A DNA stretch of 64,000 bases from CAIMMJ01 sp037131955. GTDB lineage: Bacteria; Bacteroidota; Bacteroidia; UBA4408. The position numbers were made by a program, and so were the translations under genes. Of the stretch, positions 52,673 to 62,100 are shown in pieces (the stretch's first letter is position 1; each line of letters begins with the position of its first letter). Where the stretch lies: positions 70,631 through 134,630 of the forward strand of contig JBAXQC010000001.1 in the NCBI GenBank assembly GCA_037131955.1. Reading direction: 5' to 3'. The notes beneath the pieces are model-generated. The model was not told where the DNA came from. It made no database searches and saw nothing but the letters and a program-made list of their open reading frames with translations.

Positions 52673-54916
52673 ATGAAATCTAACACTATATTTTTTCTAA
52701 AACCATTATTTTATCTTTTTCTTTTTTTGACAATAGTCACAGGTACTAGCGCTCAAGAAAAACTGAATGATTTAACAACCAATTCAAAATTAACGCAAGA
52801 AAATAAAAACACGTTTCAAAGAAATAGTTTATCATGGTATCCTACTAACGTTTATGGCATTGCCGATACAATTGCATTACCTTTTGTTGATGATTTTTCT
52901 ACCAATAAATTCCCCGACTATTACTACTATTCATACTTGCCTCAAAACAGAAGTTACGGTATTTATAGAAGCAGAAAAGTAAATGGCCTTGTACCCAGCA
53001 ATCCAATTATTGAGTATTCCAGAATTGCCACCACGCAAATAGACAGCACTCAAACACCACCTGTTGTAACTACTTTTCCTGCGTTTAGTTTAAGCTATTT
53101 TTCTATAAATAACGTTTATCCCGCCTCGCCATTTGTTGCCGATAGCACGTCACAGGTTTATCCTGCCTACAACACTTATATCAATACAAATGGAATAGAA
53201 TTTCAAGCACAATCTTCTAGCTATTTTAGAGACTCTTTAATTACCGATAGCATTTATACCATAAAACTTTCGCAAAAAAATGCATTGTGGATTGATAAAA
53301 ATGAAACCGTTTATCGCAACAATAATTTCCCTATAAATCCTCCAACTATTGGCTGTATTACATTTGATGGATTAAACAAAAACGGAATGCCTTACGATTT
53401 TTCTGCACCTACAACCTATGGTTCTGCCGATACCATTACCTCTAAACCAATAAATCTAAATTATTCTTCAAATCCGGGAGTTTATATGATGTTTTATTAC
53501 CAAGCAAAAGGAAGAGGAAATGATCCAGAGTTTGAAGATTCTTTACGGCTAGAATTTAGAGCGCCCAATAAAAAATGGACCAGAGTTTGGGGCAAAACAG
53601 GCTACAATCCGGGCAATGATACCAATTTTGTGAAAGTTGTAATTAATATAAACGACACTGCATTCCTTAAAAATGCTTTTCAATTTAGGTTCAGAAATTA
53701 CGCTTCACTTTCTGGTAATCTTGACCATTGGAATGTTGATTATGTTTTGATTACTGCCGATGCAAACGATACTATTATTAAAGATGCTGCCTTTGTTTAT
53801 CCTATAAAATCTTTAGTGAGGCCATATACTTCTATGCCATACAATCAATACTCCTCTGCAAATATGCTTTCTGCCACTCAAAATTATATCCGTAATTTAA
53901 GCAATGCAGACATCAATATTAGTTACCGATTTAGACTTACCGATTTTTTTGAATCTACTACCTATTCTAGTTTTGATGTAGACAACATTAGCTTTTACTC
54001 TAACGCTTTAAACAATTGCGAACTTTGTAGCAGAGTATTAAATCCACTATTAAATTTAGGATATCAATTTCCACAAAATACAGAATGCACTGAGTATAAA
54101 ATTAAGCAATACATACAACCATTATCTATTAGCTCCAACTTAAACAACGATACCTTGGTGCATTTGCAGCAGTTTGCAAATTATTTTTCTTACGACGATG
54201 GCAGTGCCGAAGCCGCCTACGGAATAGAAAATTCGCCACTGGCAGAAGTTTTGTGCGAATATGAACTCATTAATCCAGCCTCATTAACTGCTTTACAAAT
54301 CCATTTTAATCCATCCCTGGTTGACGTTGGCTTTCAGGATTTTTCTATTGTGGTAAGAGGTGCCAACAGCAATGCTTCTACTCCTGGTGATTCTCTGTAT
54401 GAACAAGAATATTTAGTGCCTCAGTATGCACAAAAAAGAGATGGTTTTTATGAATATACTTTATCCTCTCCTGTTTCTTTGCCAGCTGGTAAATTTTATG
54501 TGGGAATAAAACAATACTACAACCAAGCTTTAAACATTGGCTTTGACAGAAACATAAACAATTATGACAAACTATTTTTTAAACAGTTTCAAGGCTCCTG
54601 GTTCAACACACAGTTTAATGGTTCATTAATGATTAGACCAGTAGTAGCAGATTGTGCCTATGGTTTACCCTCTCCTATTGTAGAAAATGAACCAACAAAT
54701 AAAATGGAAATTTTTCCTAATCCTGCCAACCAAACTCTTACTGTTTATGCTGGCTTGGTAACAATTTACGACCTGCTTGGCAACCAAGTTTTTCAATCAT
54801 TTTCTAATAATAAAAACCATCAAATTGATGTTTCGGCATTAAGTGTTGGCATATACTTGGTAAAGTTGCAAAACAACAATAATATTGTGTCTCAAAAATT
54901 AATTATCCAACGCTAA
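52673..54916 (+). CDS. T9SS type A sorting domain protein
   Basis: A 747-residue secreted protein. It has a signal peptide (KPLFYLFLFLTIVTGTSAQ, about 1-27), a beta-rich middle with a MAM/jelly-roll look (FVDDFSTNKFPDYYY; VYMMFYYQAKGRGNDPEFEDSLRLEFRA; WNVDYVLITAD) and a C-terminal sorting domain (EIFPNPANQTLTVYAG, IYDLLGNQVFQSF, DVSALSVGIYLVKLQ, KLIIQR). The sorting domain directs T9SS export and lipid anchoring. No catalytic residues recognised; binding or structural role likely. The NlpC/P60 gene starts on the next base after its stop. Confidence 0.87.
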   Translation: MKSNTIFFLKPLFYLFLFLTIVTGTSAQEKLNDLTTNSKLTQENKNTFQRNSLSWYPTNVYGIADTIALPFVDDFSTNKFPDYYYYSYLPQNRSYGIYRSRKVNGLVPSNPIIEYSRIATTQIDSTQTPPVVTTFPAFSLSYFSINNVYPASPFVADSTSQVYPAYNTYINTNGIEFQAQSSSYFRDSLITDSIYTIKLSQKNALWIDKNETVYRNNNFPINPPTIGCITFDGLNKNGMPYDFSAPTTYGSADTITSKPINLNYSSNPGVYMMFYYQAKGRGNDPEFEDSLRLEFRAPNKKWTRVWGKTGYNPGNDTNFVKVVININDTAFLKNAFQFRFRNYASLSGNLDHWNVDYVLITADANDTIIKDAAFVYPIKSLVRPYTSMPYNQYSSANMLSATQNYIRNLSNADINISYRFRLTDFFESTTYSSFDVDNISFYSNALNNCELCSRVLNPLLNLGYQFPQNTECTEYKIKQYIQPLSISSNLNNDTLVHLQQFANYFSYDDGSAEAAYGIENSPLAEVLCEYELINPASLTALQIHFNPSLVDVGFQDFSIVVRGANSNASTPGDSLYEQEYLVPQYAQKRDGFYEYTLSSPVSLPAGKFYVGIKQYYNQALNIGFDRNINNYDKLFFKQFQGSWFNTQFNGSLMIRPVVADCAYGLPSPIVENEPTNKMEIFPNPANQTLTVYAGLVTIYDLLGNQVFQSFSNNKNHQIDVSALSVGIYLVKLQNNNNIVSQKLIIQR

Positions 54917-55690
54917 ATGTTTGGCATTTGTAATTTATCTATTGTTCCTTGCAGAGCCGAAGCTTCTGACAAATCTGAGATTGTTACTCAACTCCTTTTT
55001 GGCGACCATTTCGAAATTCTTGAATTGGCAGGCAATTGGGTAAAAATCAGAATTTTTGCCGACGGTTATCTCTGCTGGATTGGCTCCAAACAATTTCAAT
55101 ACATTTCTTTTAATACATACGAACTTATTAATTCTTTTCAACCTGCTTTTGCATCCGATTTAATACAAACGGTGAAACACCAGCGCAGAAACGAATTTTT
55201 TCCTATTCTTATTGGCAGCGTAATTCCATTTATAGACGGAGAAAACTTTAACATTGAAAATGAAAATTATATTTTTGATGGGGCAATTTTTGAACCTGAA
55301 AGTAACCTTCGCAAAAGTATTGTTTCTCTCTCTTTTTTGTATCTAAATGCACCGTATTTGTGGGGCGGAAAAACTCCTTTTGGCATAGATTGCTCCGGAC
55401 TTACACAAATGGTATTTAAGCTACACGGAAAAAACTTGCCACGCGATGCCAAAGATCAAGCTCTAATAGGAGAAACGCTAAGCTTTGTAGAAGAAGCAGA
55501 ACCTGGAGATCTTGCTTTTTTTGACAACGAAGAAGGATTTATAATTCATGTAGGATTAATTATTGGCGACTCTAAAATTATTCATGCTTCGGGCAGAGTT
55601 AGGATAGATAAATTAGACCATCAAGGCATATTTAATGCCGAAACAAAAAGTTATTCTCACCAATTAAGGCTCTTAAAGAAGGTGATTTAG
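54917..55690 (+). CDS. NlpC/P60 (C40) peptidase with SH3 domain
   Basis: A 257-residue protein. The N-terminal 60 residues form a bacterial SH3-like domain (PCRAEASDKSEIVTQLLFGDHFEILE, WVKIRIFADGYLCWI). The C40 catalytic domain has C159 in GIDCSGLTQMVF, H211 in IIHVGLII and H223 in IIHASGRVRID, the full Cys-His-His set; APYLWGGKTPFG precedes it. Such enzymes cut D-Glu-meso-DAP-type bonds in wall peptides. No signal peptide is seen, so it may act on recycled muropeptides in the cytoplasm or use another export route. Confidence 0.9.
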   Translation: MFGICNLSIVPCRAEASDKSEIVTQLLFGDHFEILELAGNWVKIRIFADGYLCWIGSKQFQYISFNTYELINSFQPAFASDLIQTVKHQRRNEFFPILIGSVIPFIDGENFNIENENYIFDGAIFEPESNLRKSIVSLSFLYLNAPYLWGGKTPFGIDCSGLTQMVFKLHGKNLPRDAKDQALIGETLSFVEEAEPGDLAFFDNEEGFIIHVGLIIGDSKIIHASGRVRIDKLDHQGIFNAETKSYSHQLRLLKKVI

Positions 55691-55764
55691 CATTGATTTT
55701 AAGCCAATTAATACTACAATTTACCTAAACCCAATATTTTTATTTTCAAAATAAAAAATACCTC

Positions 55765-55772
55765 TATATTTG
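55765..55772 (+). promoter_or_regulatory. Bacteroidota -7 element of tRNA-Met
   Basis: TATATTTG matches TAnnTTTG, 12 bp upstream of the tRNA 5' end. Confidence 0.6.
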
Positions 55773-55784
55773 CACCCTCAAAAT

Positions 55785-55861
55785 GGCGGGGTAGCTCAGA
55801 TGGTTAGAGCGCAGGATTCATAACCCTGAGGTCACGGGTTCAACTCCCGTCTCCGCTACCA
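55785..55861 (+). tRNA. tRNA-Met (anticodon CAT)
   Basis: A 77-nt cloverleaf with encoded CCA. D arm GCTC/GAGC, anticodon loop TTCATAA, T arm ACGGG-TTCAACT-CCCGT, acceptor stem GGCGGGG/CTCCGCT with two G-U pairs (1-72 and 6-67). The G1-U72 pair and lack of three G-C pairs in the anticodon stem argue for elongator rather than initiator tRNA; tRNA-Ile2 (lysidine) is a less likely alternative. The last anticodon-stem pair (31-39) is an A-C mismatch. Confidence 0.93.
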
Positions 55862-55870
55862 AAAAAATTT

Positions 55871-55898
55871 AAGGTCGAAGATTTTTCTTCGACCTTTT
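55871..55898 (+). terminator. Intrinsic terminator after tRNA-Met
   Basis: Perfect 10-bp arms AAGGTCGAAG and CTTCGACCTT, loop ATTTTT, with T residues at the 3' end (short TT tract then AG). Confidence 0.8.
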
Positions 55899-56003
55899 AG
55901 TTATATTTTTAATATGTTTTTAATTTAACACGAATTTTTAAGTAAGAATGTATAAATTTTTTTCAAAAATTAATTAAACAGAAAATTTTAAGTTTAAATT
56001 TCT

Positions 56004-57410
56004 ATGCTATTTAATTCAATTGAATTTCTATTTTTCTTTGTCATAGTAACCTCACTTTTTTTTATATTACCACATAAAATTAGGTGGTTCTTACTTTTAG
56101 TTGCTTCGTGTTTTTTTTACATGTTTTTTAAACCTGTTTATATTCTAATTTTAGCTTTCACCATTATTATAGACTATTGGGCTGGAATATTAATTGAAAA
56201 AGAAGAAAATACTAAAAAAAAGAAATATCTGCTTATTGTAAGTTTAATTAGCAATATTGGAGTATTAGCAATATTTAAATACTACAACTTTTTAAATGAA
56301 AACATAACATCAATTGCTAATTTGTTTCATCTAGAAAATAATATTCCATATTTAAGTATTTTACTTCCAATTGGACTTTCCTTTCACACTTTTCAGGCAA
56401 TGAGTTATACAATTGAAGTTTATTATGGAAATCAAAAAGCAGAAAAACATTTTGGCATCTATTCTTTGTACGTTATGTTTTACCCTCAATTAGTTGCAGG
56501 CCCAATTGAAAGACCACAAAATATTCTACATCAATTTCACGAGAAAAAATATTTTGATTTTGAAAATGCAAAAATAGGTTTGAATTTAATTGCAATTGGA
56601 TTATTTAAAAAAATTGTGGTTGCAGATCGTTTATCAATCTATGTTAACAGCGTTTATAGCGATTTACAAAATGCTAATTCTTTATCTACAATTATCGCAT
56701 GTTGCTTTTTCTCAGTGCAAATTTATTGTGATTTCTCTGGTTACTCAGATATAGCGAGAGGTACTGCAAAATTTATGGGATTTGACTTAATGGTAAATTT
56801 CAACAATCCGTATAGCTCAAAATCAATTGCCGAATTTTGGAGTAAATGGCATATATCACTGTCTACTTGGTTTAGAGATTATGTGTACATACCTCTAGGT
56901 GGCAATAGAGTAAAAAAATGGAAATGGATAAGAAATCTTACAATCGTTTTTCTGCTTAGTGGCCTTTGGCACGGAGCTAGTTGGAATTTTATTATTTGGG
57001 GAGCTCTGCATGCTTTTTATCTTATTGTTGGAATTTTATTGACCAGTATTCTTGGAGAAAGTTCAACCGCTAAAACATTTATTGGAAAATTTGTAAATCA
57101 GTTTATCGTTTTTTTATTAGTTACTTTTGCTTGGATTTTTTTTAGAGCCGAAAATTTTCAACAAGCTATGGCTGTTATTAAAAATATTTTAGATTTTAAT
57201 TTTACATTCAATATAACTCAACTTTCTGCAGAAAAAGGACCATTGAATTTAATCCTTTCTTTTTTTAGTATTTTTCTGTTGATCACTATTTCAATGCCAA
57301 AGAATGTGAACAATAATTACAAAATGCTTTCATTTCTTTTATTAATAACTTTTTTAATTTTAATCCTGGGAAAAAATGAAACTGCCGAATTCATCTACTT
57401 TCAATTTTAA
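56004..57410 (+). CDS. MBOAT family O-acyltransferase (AlgI-like)
   Basis: A 468-residue polytopic membrane protein. Conserved MBOAT segments: SFHTFQAMSYTIEVYYG, QLVAGPIERPQNIL, YCDFSGYSDIARGTAKFMGF, EFWSKWHISLSTWFRDYVYIPLGGNR, and the catalytic His H323 in LLSGLWHGASWNFIIWG. AlgI-type members acetylate exported polysaccharides. The next gene overlaps by 35 bp and encodes a SGNH-like partner, as in other O-acetylation systems where an acyl carrier membrane protein works with a periplasmic transferase. Confidence 0.92.
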   Translation: MLFNSIEFLFFFVIVTSLFFILPHKIRWFLLLVASCFFYMFFKPVYILILAFTIIIDYWAGILIEKEENTKKKKYLLIVSLISNIGVLAIFKYYNFLNENITSIANLFHLENNIPYLSILLPIGLSFHTFQAMSYTIEVYYGNQKAEKHFGIYSLYVMFYPQLVAGPIERPQNILHQFHEKKYFDFENAKIGLNLIAIGLFKKIVVADRLSIYVNSVYSDLQNANSLSTIIACCFFSVQIYCDFSGYSDIARGTAKFMGFDLMVNFNNPYSSKSIAEFWSKWHISLSTWFRDYVYIPLGGNRVKKWKWIRNLTIVFLLSGLWHGASWNFIIWGALHAFYLIVGILLTSILGESSTAKTFIGKFVNQFIVFLLVTFAWIFFRAENFQQAMAVIKNILDFNFTFNITQLSAEKGPLNLILSFFSIFLLITISMPKNVNNNYKMLSFLLLITFLILILGKNETAEFIYFQF

Positions 57411-58314
57411 TTTATTCTTAAAATATATTTTATTCCCTTTTCTTGTAGTTGCTATTTTTTTAGGTGGATTTTTTAATTTCATTTTTGAAAATAAAATTAT
57501 CTTATCAAGCGAAATATCTGGAGCGTTTAAAGTAAATAAAATAATAAATAAAACTGATTCTAATGAGATAGCTTTCTTTGGCTCATCAAGAGCCGAAGGA
57601 ACATTTGTGCCAGATTCTTTAGTAAAAAATGGATTCAATTATGGCATGTCGGGAACTCAAGACGATGTGCTTTTATTCTTTTTAAAGCAAGAATGTAAGA
57701 AAAGAAAAAATACTCCCATTGTTTTCAACTTCGATTTAGATGGCTTTAATTATAGCATTGGTGATATTTCTAATTACCTATATAATTCTGATAACTCAGA
57801 AGTAAAAAATTTACTTAACAAGAAGTTTAAAAATATTTACCACATTCCACTTTTTAAATATTATGGTTACTTTGAAACTTACACCAAATATTATTTAAAT
57901 AATAAATTAAATTTAACAAAGTTCACCAATAAGGGAAGTTCTATTGAAAAAAATGAACTAATTAAATCAAAATTCAATCTGCTGGTTAAGGAAAGATTAA
58001 ATGAAAGAACAAATTTTAAAAATGACTCAGCTCTTTTGAATGAATTTCTTAGTATTGTTAGAGACAATGAAAATAGGAAGTTTATATTAATTGTTAATCC
58101 ATATCATAATTCATTCTTTAATAAATTTTATAACTATAATCAGGCTTTAACCTTCTTGGATGAATTAAGAAAATACCCAAACATGGTAGTACTTAATTTT
58201 GCAAAATTAGAATTTAACGACGATATGTATTTAAACACAAGTCATTTAAACTTAAAAGGTGCACTAGCTTTTAACAAAATTCTTAAAGACTCACTTAAAG
58301 TTTATACCTATTGA
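57376..58314 (+). CDS. SGNH-like membrane-anchored partner of MBOAT
   Basis: A 312-residue protein with one N-terminal membrane segment (about 15-35). The periplasmic part has IAFFGSSRAEGTFVPDS (block I with Ser, residues about 66-82), YGMSGTQDD, and a C-terminal NTSHLNLKGALAFNKIL, resembling the block V Asp/His of SGNH hydrolases with the Asp replaced. Proteins like this follow MBOAT genes and are thought to finish polysaccharide or lipid O-acylation. The start overlaps the MBOAT gene by 35 bp, so coupled translation is likely. Confidence 0.7.
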   Translation: MKLPNSSTFNFNLFLKYILFPFLVVAIFLGGFFNFIFENKIILSSEISGAFKVNKIINKTDSNEIAFFGSSRAEGTFVPDSLVKNGFNYGMSGTQDDVLLFFLKQECKKRKNTPIVFNFDLDGFNYSIGDISNYLYNSDNSEVKNLLNKKFKNIYHIPLFKYYGYFETYTKYYLNNKLNLTKFTNKGSSIEKNELIKSKFNLLVKERLNERTNFKNDSALLNEFLSIVRDNENRKFILIVNPYHNSFFNKFYNYNQALTFLDELRKYPNMVVLNFAKLEFNDDMYLNTSHLNLKGALAFNKILKDSLKVYTY

Positions 58315-58416
58315 TTTTTTTGATTTTTTATTCATCACTTCTACCAATTATTTCTGATAAATCTTACATTCTTCAAATTCATATTTTTTTTAATTCTTCT
58401 TATACTACCTAAAATT

Positions 58417-58983
58417 ATGGAATACATAAACCAGCAGACTTTTAGCAAACAAAATTTTTCTACATATGCTTTGGTTCTTGCAGAATACGAAAGTTGTGTG
58501 TTTACTAACTGCGATTTTTCTAATTGCAATTTATCTAACTACAAATTTTTAGAGTGTGAATTTGATTATTGTAATTTTAGCTTGGCACAATTAAAAAATA
58601 CAGCATTATGTGAAGCTGTTTTTAAAGATTGTAAAATGTTGGGGTTACATTTCGAAAACTGCCTAGAGTTTGGCCTCTCTTTTACTTTCGACAATTGCAA
58701 TTTAAATCACTCGTCGTTTTACAAAACAAAAATTAAAAAAACTGTTTTTAAAAATTCGCAATTGCAAGAAGTAGATTTTTCTGAAACCGAACTTAGCGCC
58801 TCCATATTTGCCAATTGCGATTGCCTTAATGCAAAATTCGAAAGAACAAATTTAGAGAAATGTGATTTTAGAACTGCATTTAATTTTTCTATTAACCCCA
58901 ACACCAATAAAATTAAAAAAGCAAAATTCTCTACCAACAATATTACCGGACTTTTGCATCAATTTGACGTTGAGATTTATTGA
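58417..58983 (+). CDS. Pentapeptide-repeat protein
   Basis: A 188-residue protein made largely of A(D/N)LxF-type pentapeptides (CVFTNCDFSNCNLSNYKFLEC, CNFSLAQLKNTAL, CEAVFKDCKMLGLHFENC, CNLNHSSFYKTKIKKTVFKNSQLQEVDFSETEL), which fold as a right-handed quadrilateral beta-helix. Many cysteines sit at the turns. The C-terminal NPNTNKIKKAKFSTNNITGLLHQFDVEI is shared by Qnr-like members that shield DNA gyrase, so a gyrase-protecting role is possible but inferred. No signal peptide. Confidence 0.88.
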   Translation: MEYINQQTFSKQNFSTYALVLAEYESCVFTNCDFSNCNLSNYKFLECEFDYCNFSLAQLKNTALCEAVFKDCKMLGLHFENCLEFGLSFTFDNCNLNHSSFYKTKIKKTVFKNSQLQEVDFSETELSASIFANCDCLNAKFERTNLEKCDFRTAFNFSINPNTNKIKKAKFSTNNITGLLHQFDVEIY

Positions 58984-59107
58984 GTGTAGATTAGTTTTGG
59001 AAATTTATTTTTTTAGAAATTTATTAACAAACAAAATCTTCTTGCATATCTAATAGGTAGAAAAAGAGAAATGAGTTTTCAGCTTTTTACATTAAGTATA
59101 AGTTACA

Positions 59108-59127
59108 CAAAAAGTTCTATTTGAACT
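59108..59127 (-). terminator. Weak terminator after the large T9SS gene
   Basis: On the minus strand, arms AGTTC/GAACT with loop AAATA are followed by five T. The stem starts within the stop codon. Short stem, hence low confidence. Confidence 0.4.
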
Positions 59128-62100
59128 AATTTAGAACTAATTTCTTGGTAATGGTAGTTTTGTCTTTAAATGTAACTCTAACATAATAAATTCCGCTAGA
59201 GAAATATTCACGATTAATTTTTAAATTCAATGAAAATTTATTTTCCTCAAACAATTTTCTTCCTGTGGCTTCAAATATTTCTAACTGGGCAGGATTTATT
59301 GTTTCTATCACAAAATTATTTTGTGCCGGATTTGGGAATATTTTTAATTTACCTAAATCAGAAAAATTTGTGGTGCTACTAAAAATAAAATTATAAGGTT
59401 CACTTACAACGCTGCAACCATATTGGTTGGTTAGTGTAACATAATATGTGCCCTCTGTGCTTGGAACAAAATAATTTTCTGAGGAAAGTACATTTATAGA
59501 ATCGCCAACCATGAACCAATTGTATACCATAGAGTCGTTATTAACAACAAATAGACTATCGCTAGATTGCCAAATGTTAGTTTGGGTAATTGGGGTAACA
59601 ATGGGTACAAAAAACTGTTGCGTAAAACTACAACCGTTGCTATCAGTAATTACTAAATTATGAAATCCTTCGGAAACACTCTCTACATTATTATTTATTT
59701 GATATGGTAGGCCATCTAAAAGAAATTGGTAAGGTGCCGCTCCACCAACAACGTCAGATATATTAATGGAAGAAAGTGAATCGCAGTTTTGATTTTCAAT
59801 AGAAAAATTAATATTTTGTGGTCCATCAATAAATGGAACAAAAACACTTTGGTTAATGTTACAATTATTTGTATCTACAATAGAAATTAAATAATTTCCC
59901 GGTGATGTAATTACAAACATACCAGTATTATTTGAAACTCCTGAAGGCATAAAAAAATCATAATTTTCATTTCCTCCATTAGCATAAAGGCTAACAGAAC
60001 CGATGGAGTTATTGTAGCAAGAAACAGGATCAATTACAGTTGAATCTATAGTAATAGGAGAAAAATATGAACCCAAGTTAAAATTAGAATTACTTACACA
60101 GTTATTAGCAGAGATTACAGTTAAATTATAATTTCCAATTGAAGGAGGATTAAAAGCAGAATTTCCGCTATTTGTTGTTTCTAAAAATAATGTATCATTA
60201 TTGGTGTTTTTCCATACAAAAGTGTAGGGTGGAGCAGAATTAATACTTGCTTGCGCCAAGCCATTTGAATCTGCATTACATATAAAATCTGTAGTGTTTA
60301 TATTAATGCTTGGAGACTGTATAGTAACTAAAAAATCTTGAAATACTGTTTCATTTGCAATTCCAAAAACACATCTATAAACTGTGTTTGTATCTGGGTT
60401 TACATTAAGTGTATTTGAAGTAGAAATTACAGTTTGCAGATCAGGCAATTGATACCAACTAAAATTTTGATAGGTATATGGCATGAATGGAATATCAGAA
60501 AGTGAATAAGTTACAGGACTTGAGCAGCCATTGGGAATAAATCTTTTGGCATCGTTGTTCGCTTGCCAAGGTGTATTGTTTCTTCCGGGAACAACCGTTG
60601 CTAGTGTTCCATTTGAATTTTGAATGCCGTGTGTTGCATTTCCATTGTTCCAATTTGGACAAATTTGCTTTTGATAGATATATGTATCTATAAAGTTTGT
60701 TGACTCGTGTAAAACAATTTGTGAGGTGTTTATGAAACTTGTACAGTTAAAATAAGGAATCTGGCACCAACTAACTATTAATTTTCTATTGGGTGCTTGC
60801 CCTATTGTTTCCATTTTTATTTGCCCACCGATAACAGGATTTATGTCATGAAAAGGATTAAAAATTGCATTTTTTGGAAAATTATAACTTGCATTTGGTA
60901 TGCTACTTTCCACCCAACTACCTGTTTGTCCTGCACTAAATCCTACCCAACCGTTTGAGCCAATGTAAAACTGATTGTAGGTATTTCCATAAAAACAAAA
61001 ATCAAATCCTATATCAAAACTTCCCCTTACGTTATCGTCTAAAAAACCGGATATGGCACTACCTGGCATATTGCATGAATTTGGCAGCACCAAAGTAGTT
61101 CCTCCATTTGGACACACAGGTATATTGATTAATTCGTTTGTATTTTCTGTTAATGTTACTATCTCCGTAAAAGTGCAACCAATGCTATCTTGCACTGTGA
61201 GAGAATAGTCTCCAGCATTTAAATTTTCAAAAAGAGAATTTACAGAAAAATCACTACCGTTTATGGAATATTGAAATGGAGCACTGCCCCCATTAACTCC
61301 GACTACACTTATAAAGCCAGAAAAGTTTTGGACTGGAAAAAATTGATTGTGATTTATAGATTGTATGGAATTATAACTTTCTATATAAACACTATCACTT
61401 ATTGAGCATCCTGCAGAATCGCTTGCAATAAATGTATAATTGCCATATATGTTTGTTTGCGCAAAACCATTGTTTATGTTCATTAGAGGCAGTGATGTAA
61501 TTGTTGTAGCACCGGATCCTCCATTAAGATTCACAAAAATTGTTGCTGTTTCTGTTCCCAAACAAGAAATAGTATCTATGCATAGTAAGCTCAATTGCAA
61601 TGGAGTATTTGCAGAAGAAATACTTACAGGGTAAGATTGAGTGCAACCAAAATTATCCGACGCAATTACTGTGTAATTTCCAATAGCAGGTGGATAGAAG
61701 ATAATGCTATCGGTATAAACGTCGTTTTCTATAATATTTCCAGAGCTATTTGATAAAGCAAGATATAACAAACCGGAATTCATGTTTAGGGCAAAAATAC
61801 TACCAATGGAGTCTTGGTTACAAATAAAATCTGTTGTTTGAATATTTACATTAAATGAACTTACTTCCACAGAATAATTCGAAAGGACAAAAGCACTATT
61901 GAAATATCTTTTGGCTCTGTAAATAGTAGTAGAATTTGGAGTAACATTTAATTCAAAAGAAGTAGATATTGCATTAGACGTATCTGGCAGAGCAAACCAC
62001 TCAATATTGGTTGCATTTGATAATCCATAAAAGATAAATGGTGCATCTTCTATTTGATATTCAGCTAATGTGCTGCAATCGTTTCCCGAATAAACGGGAA

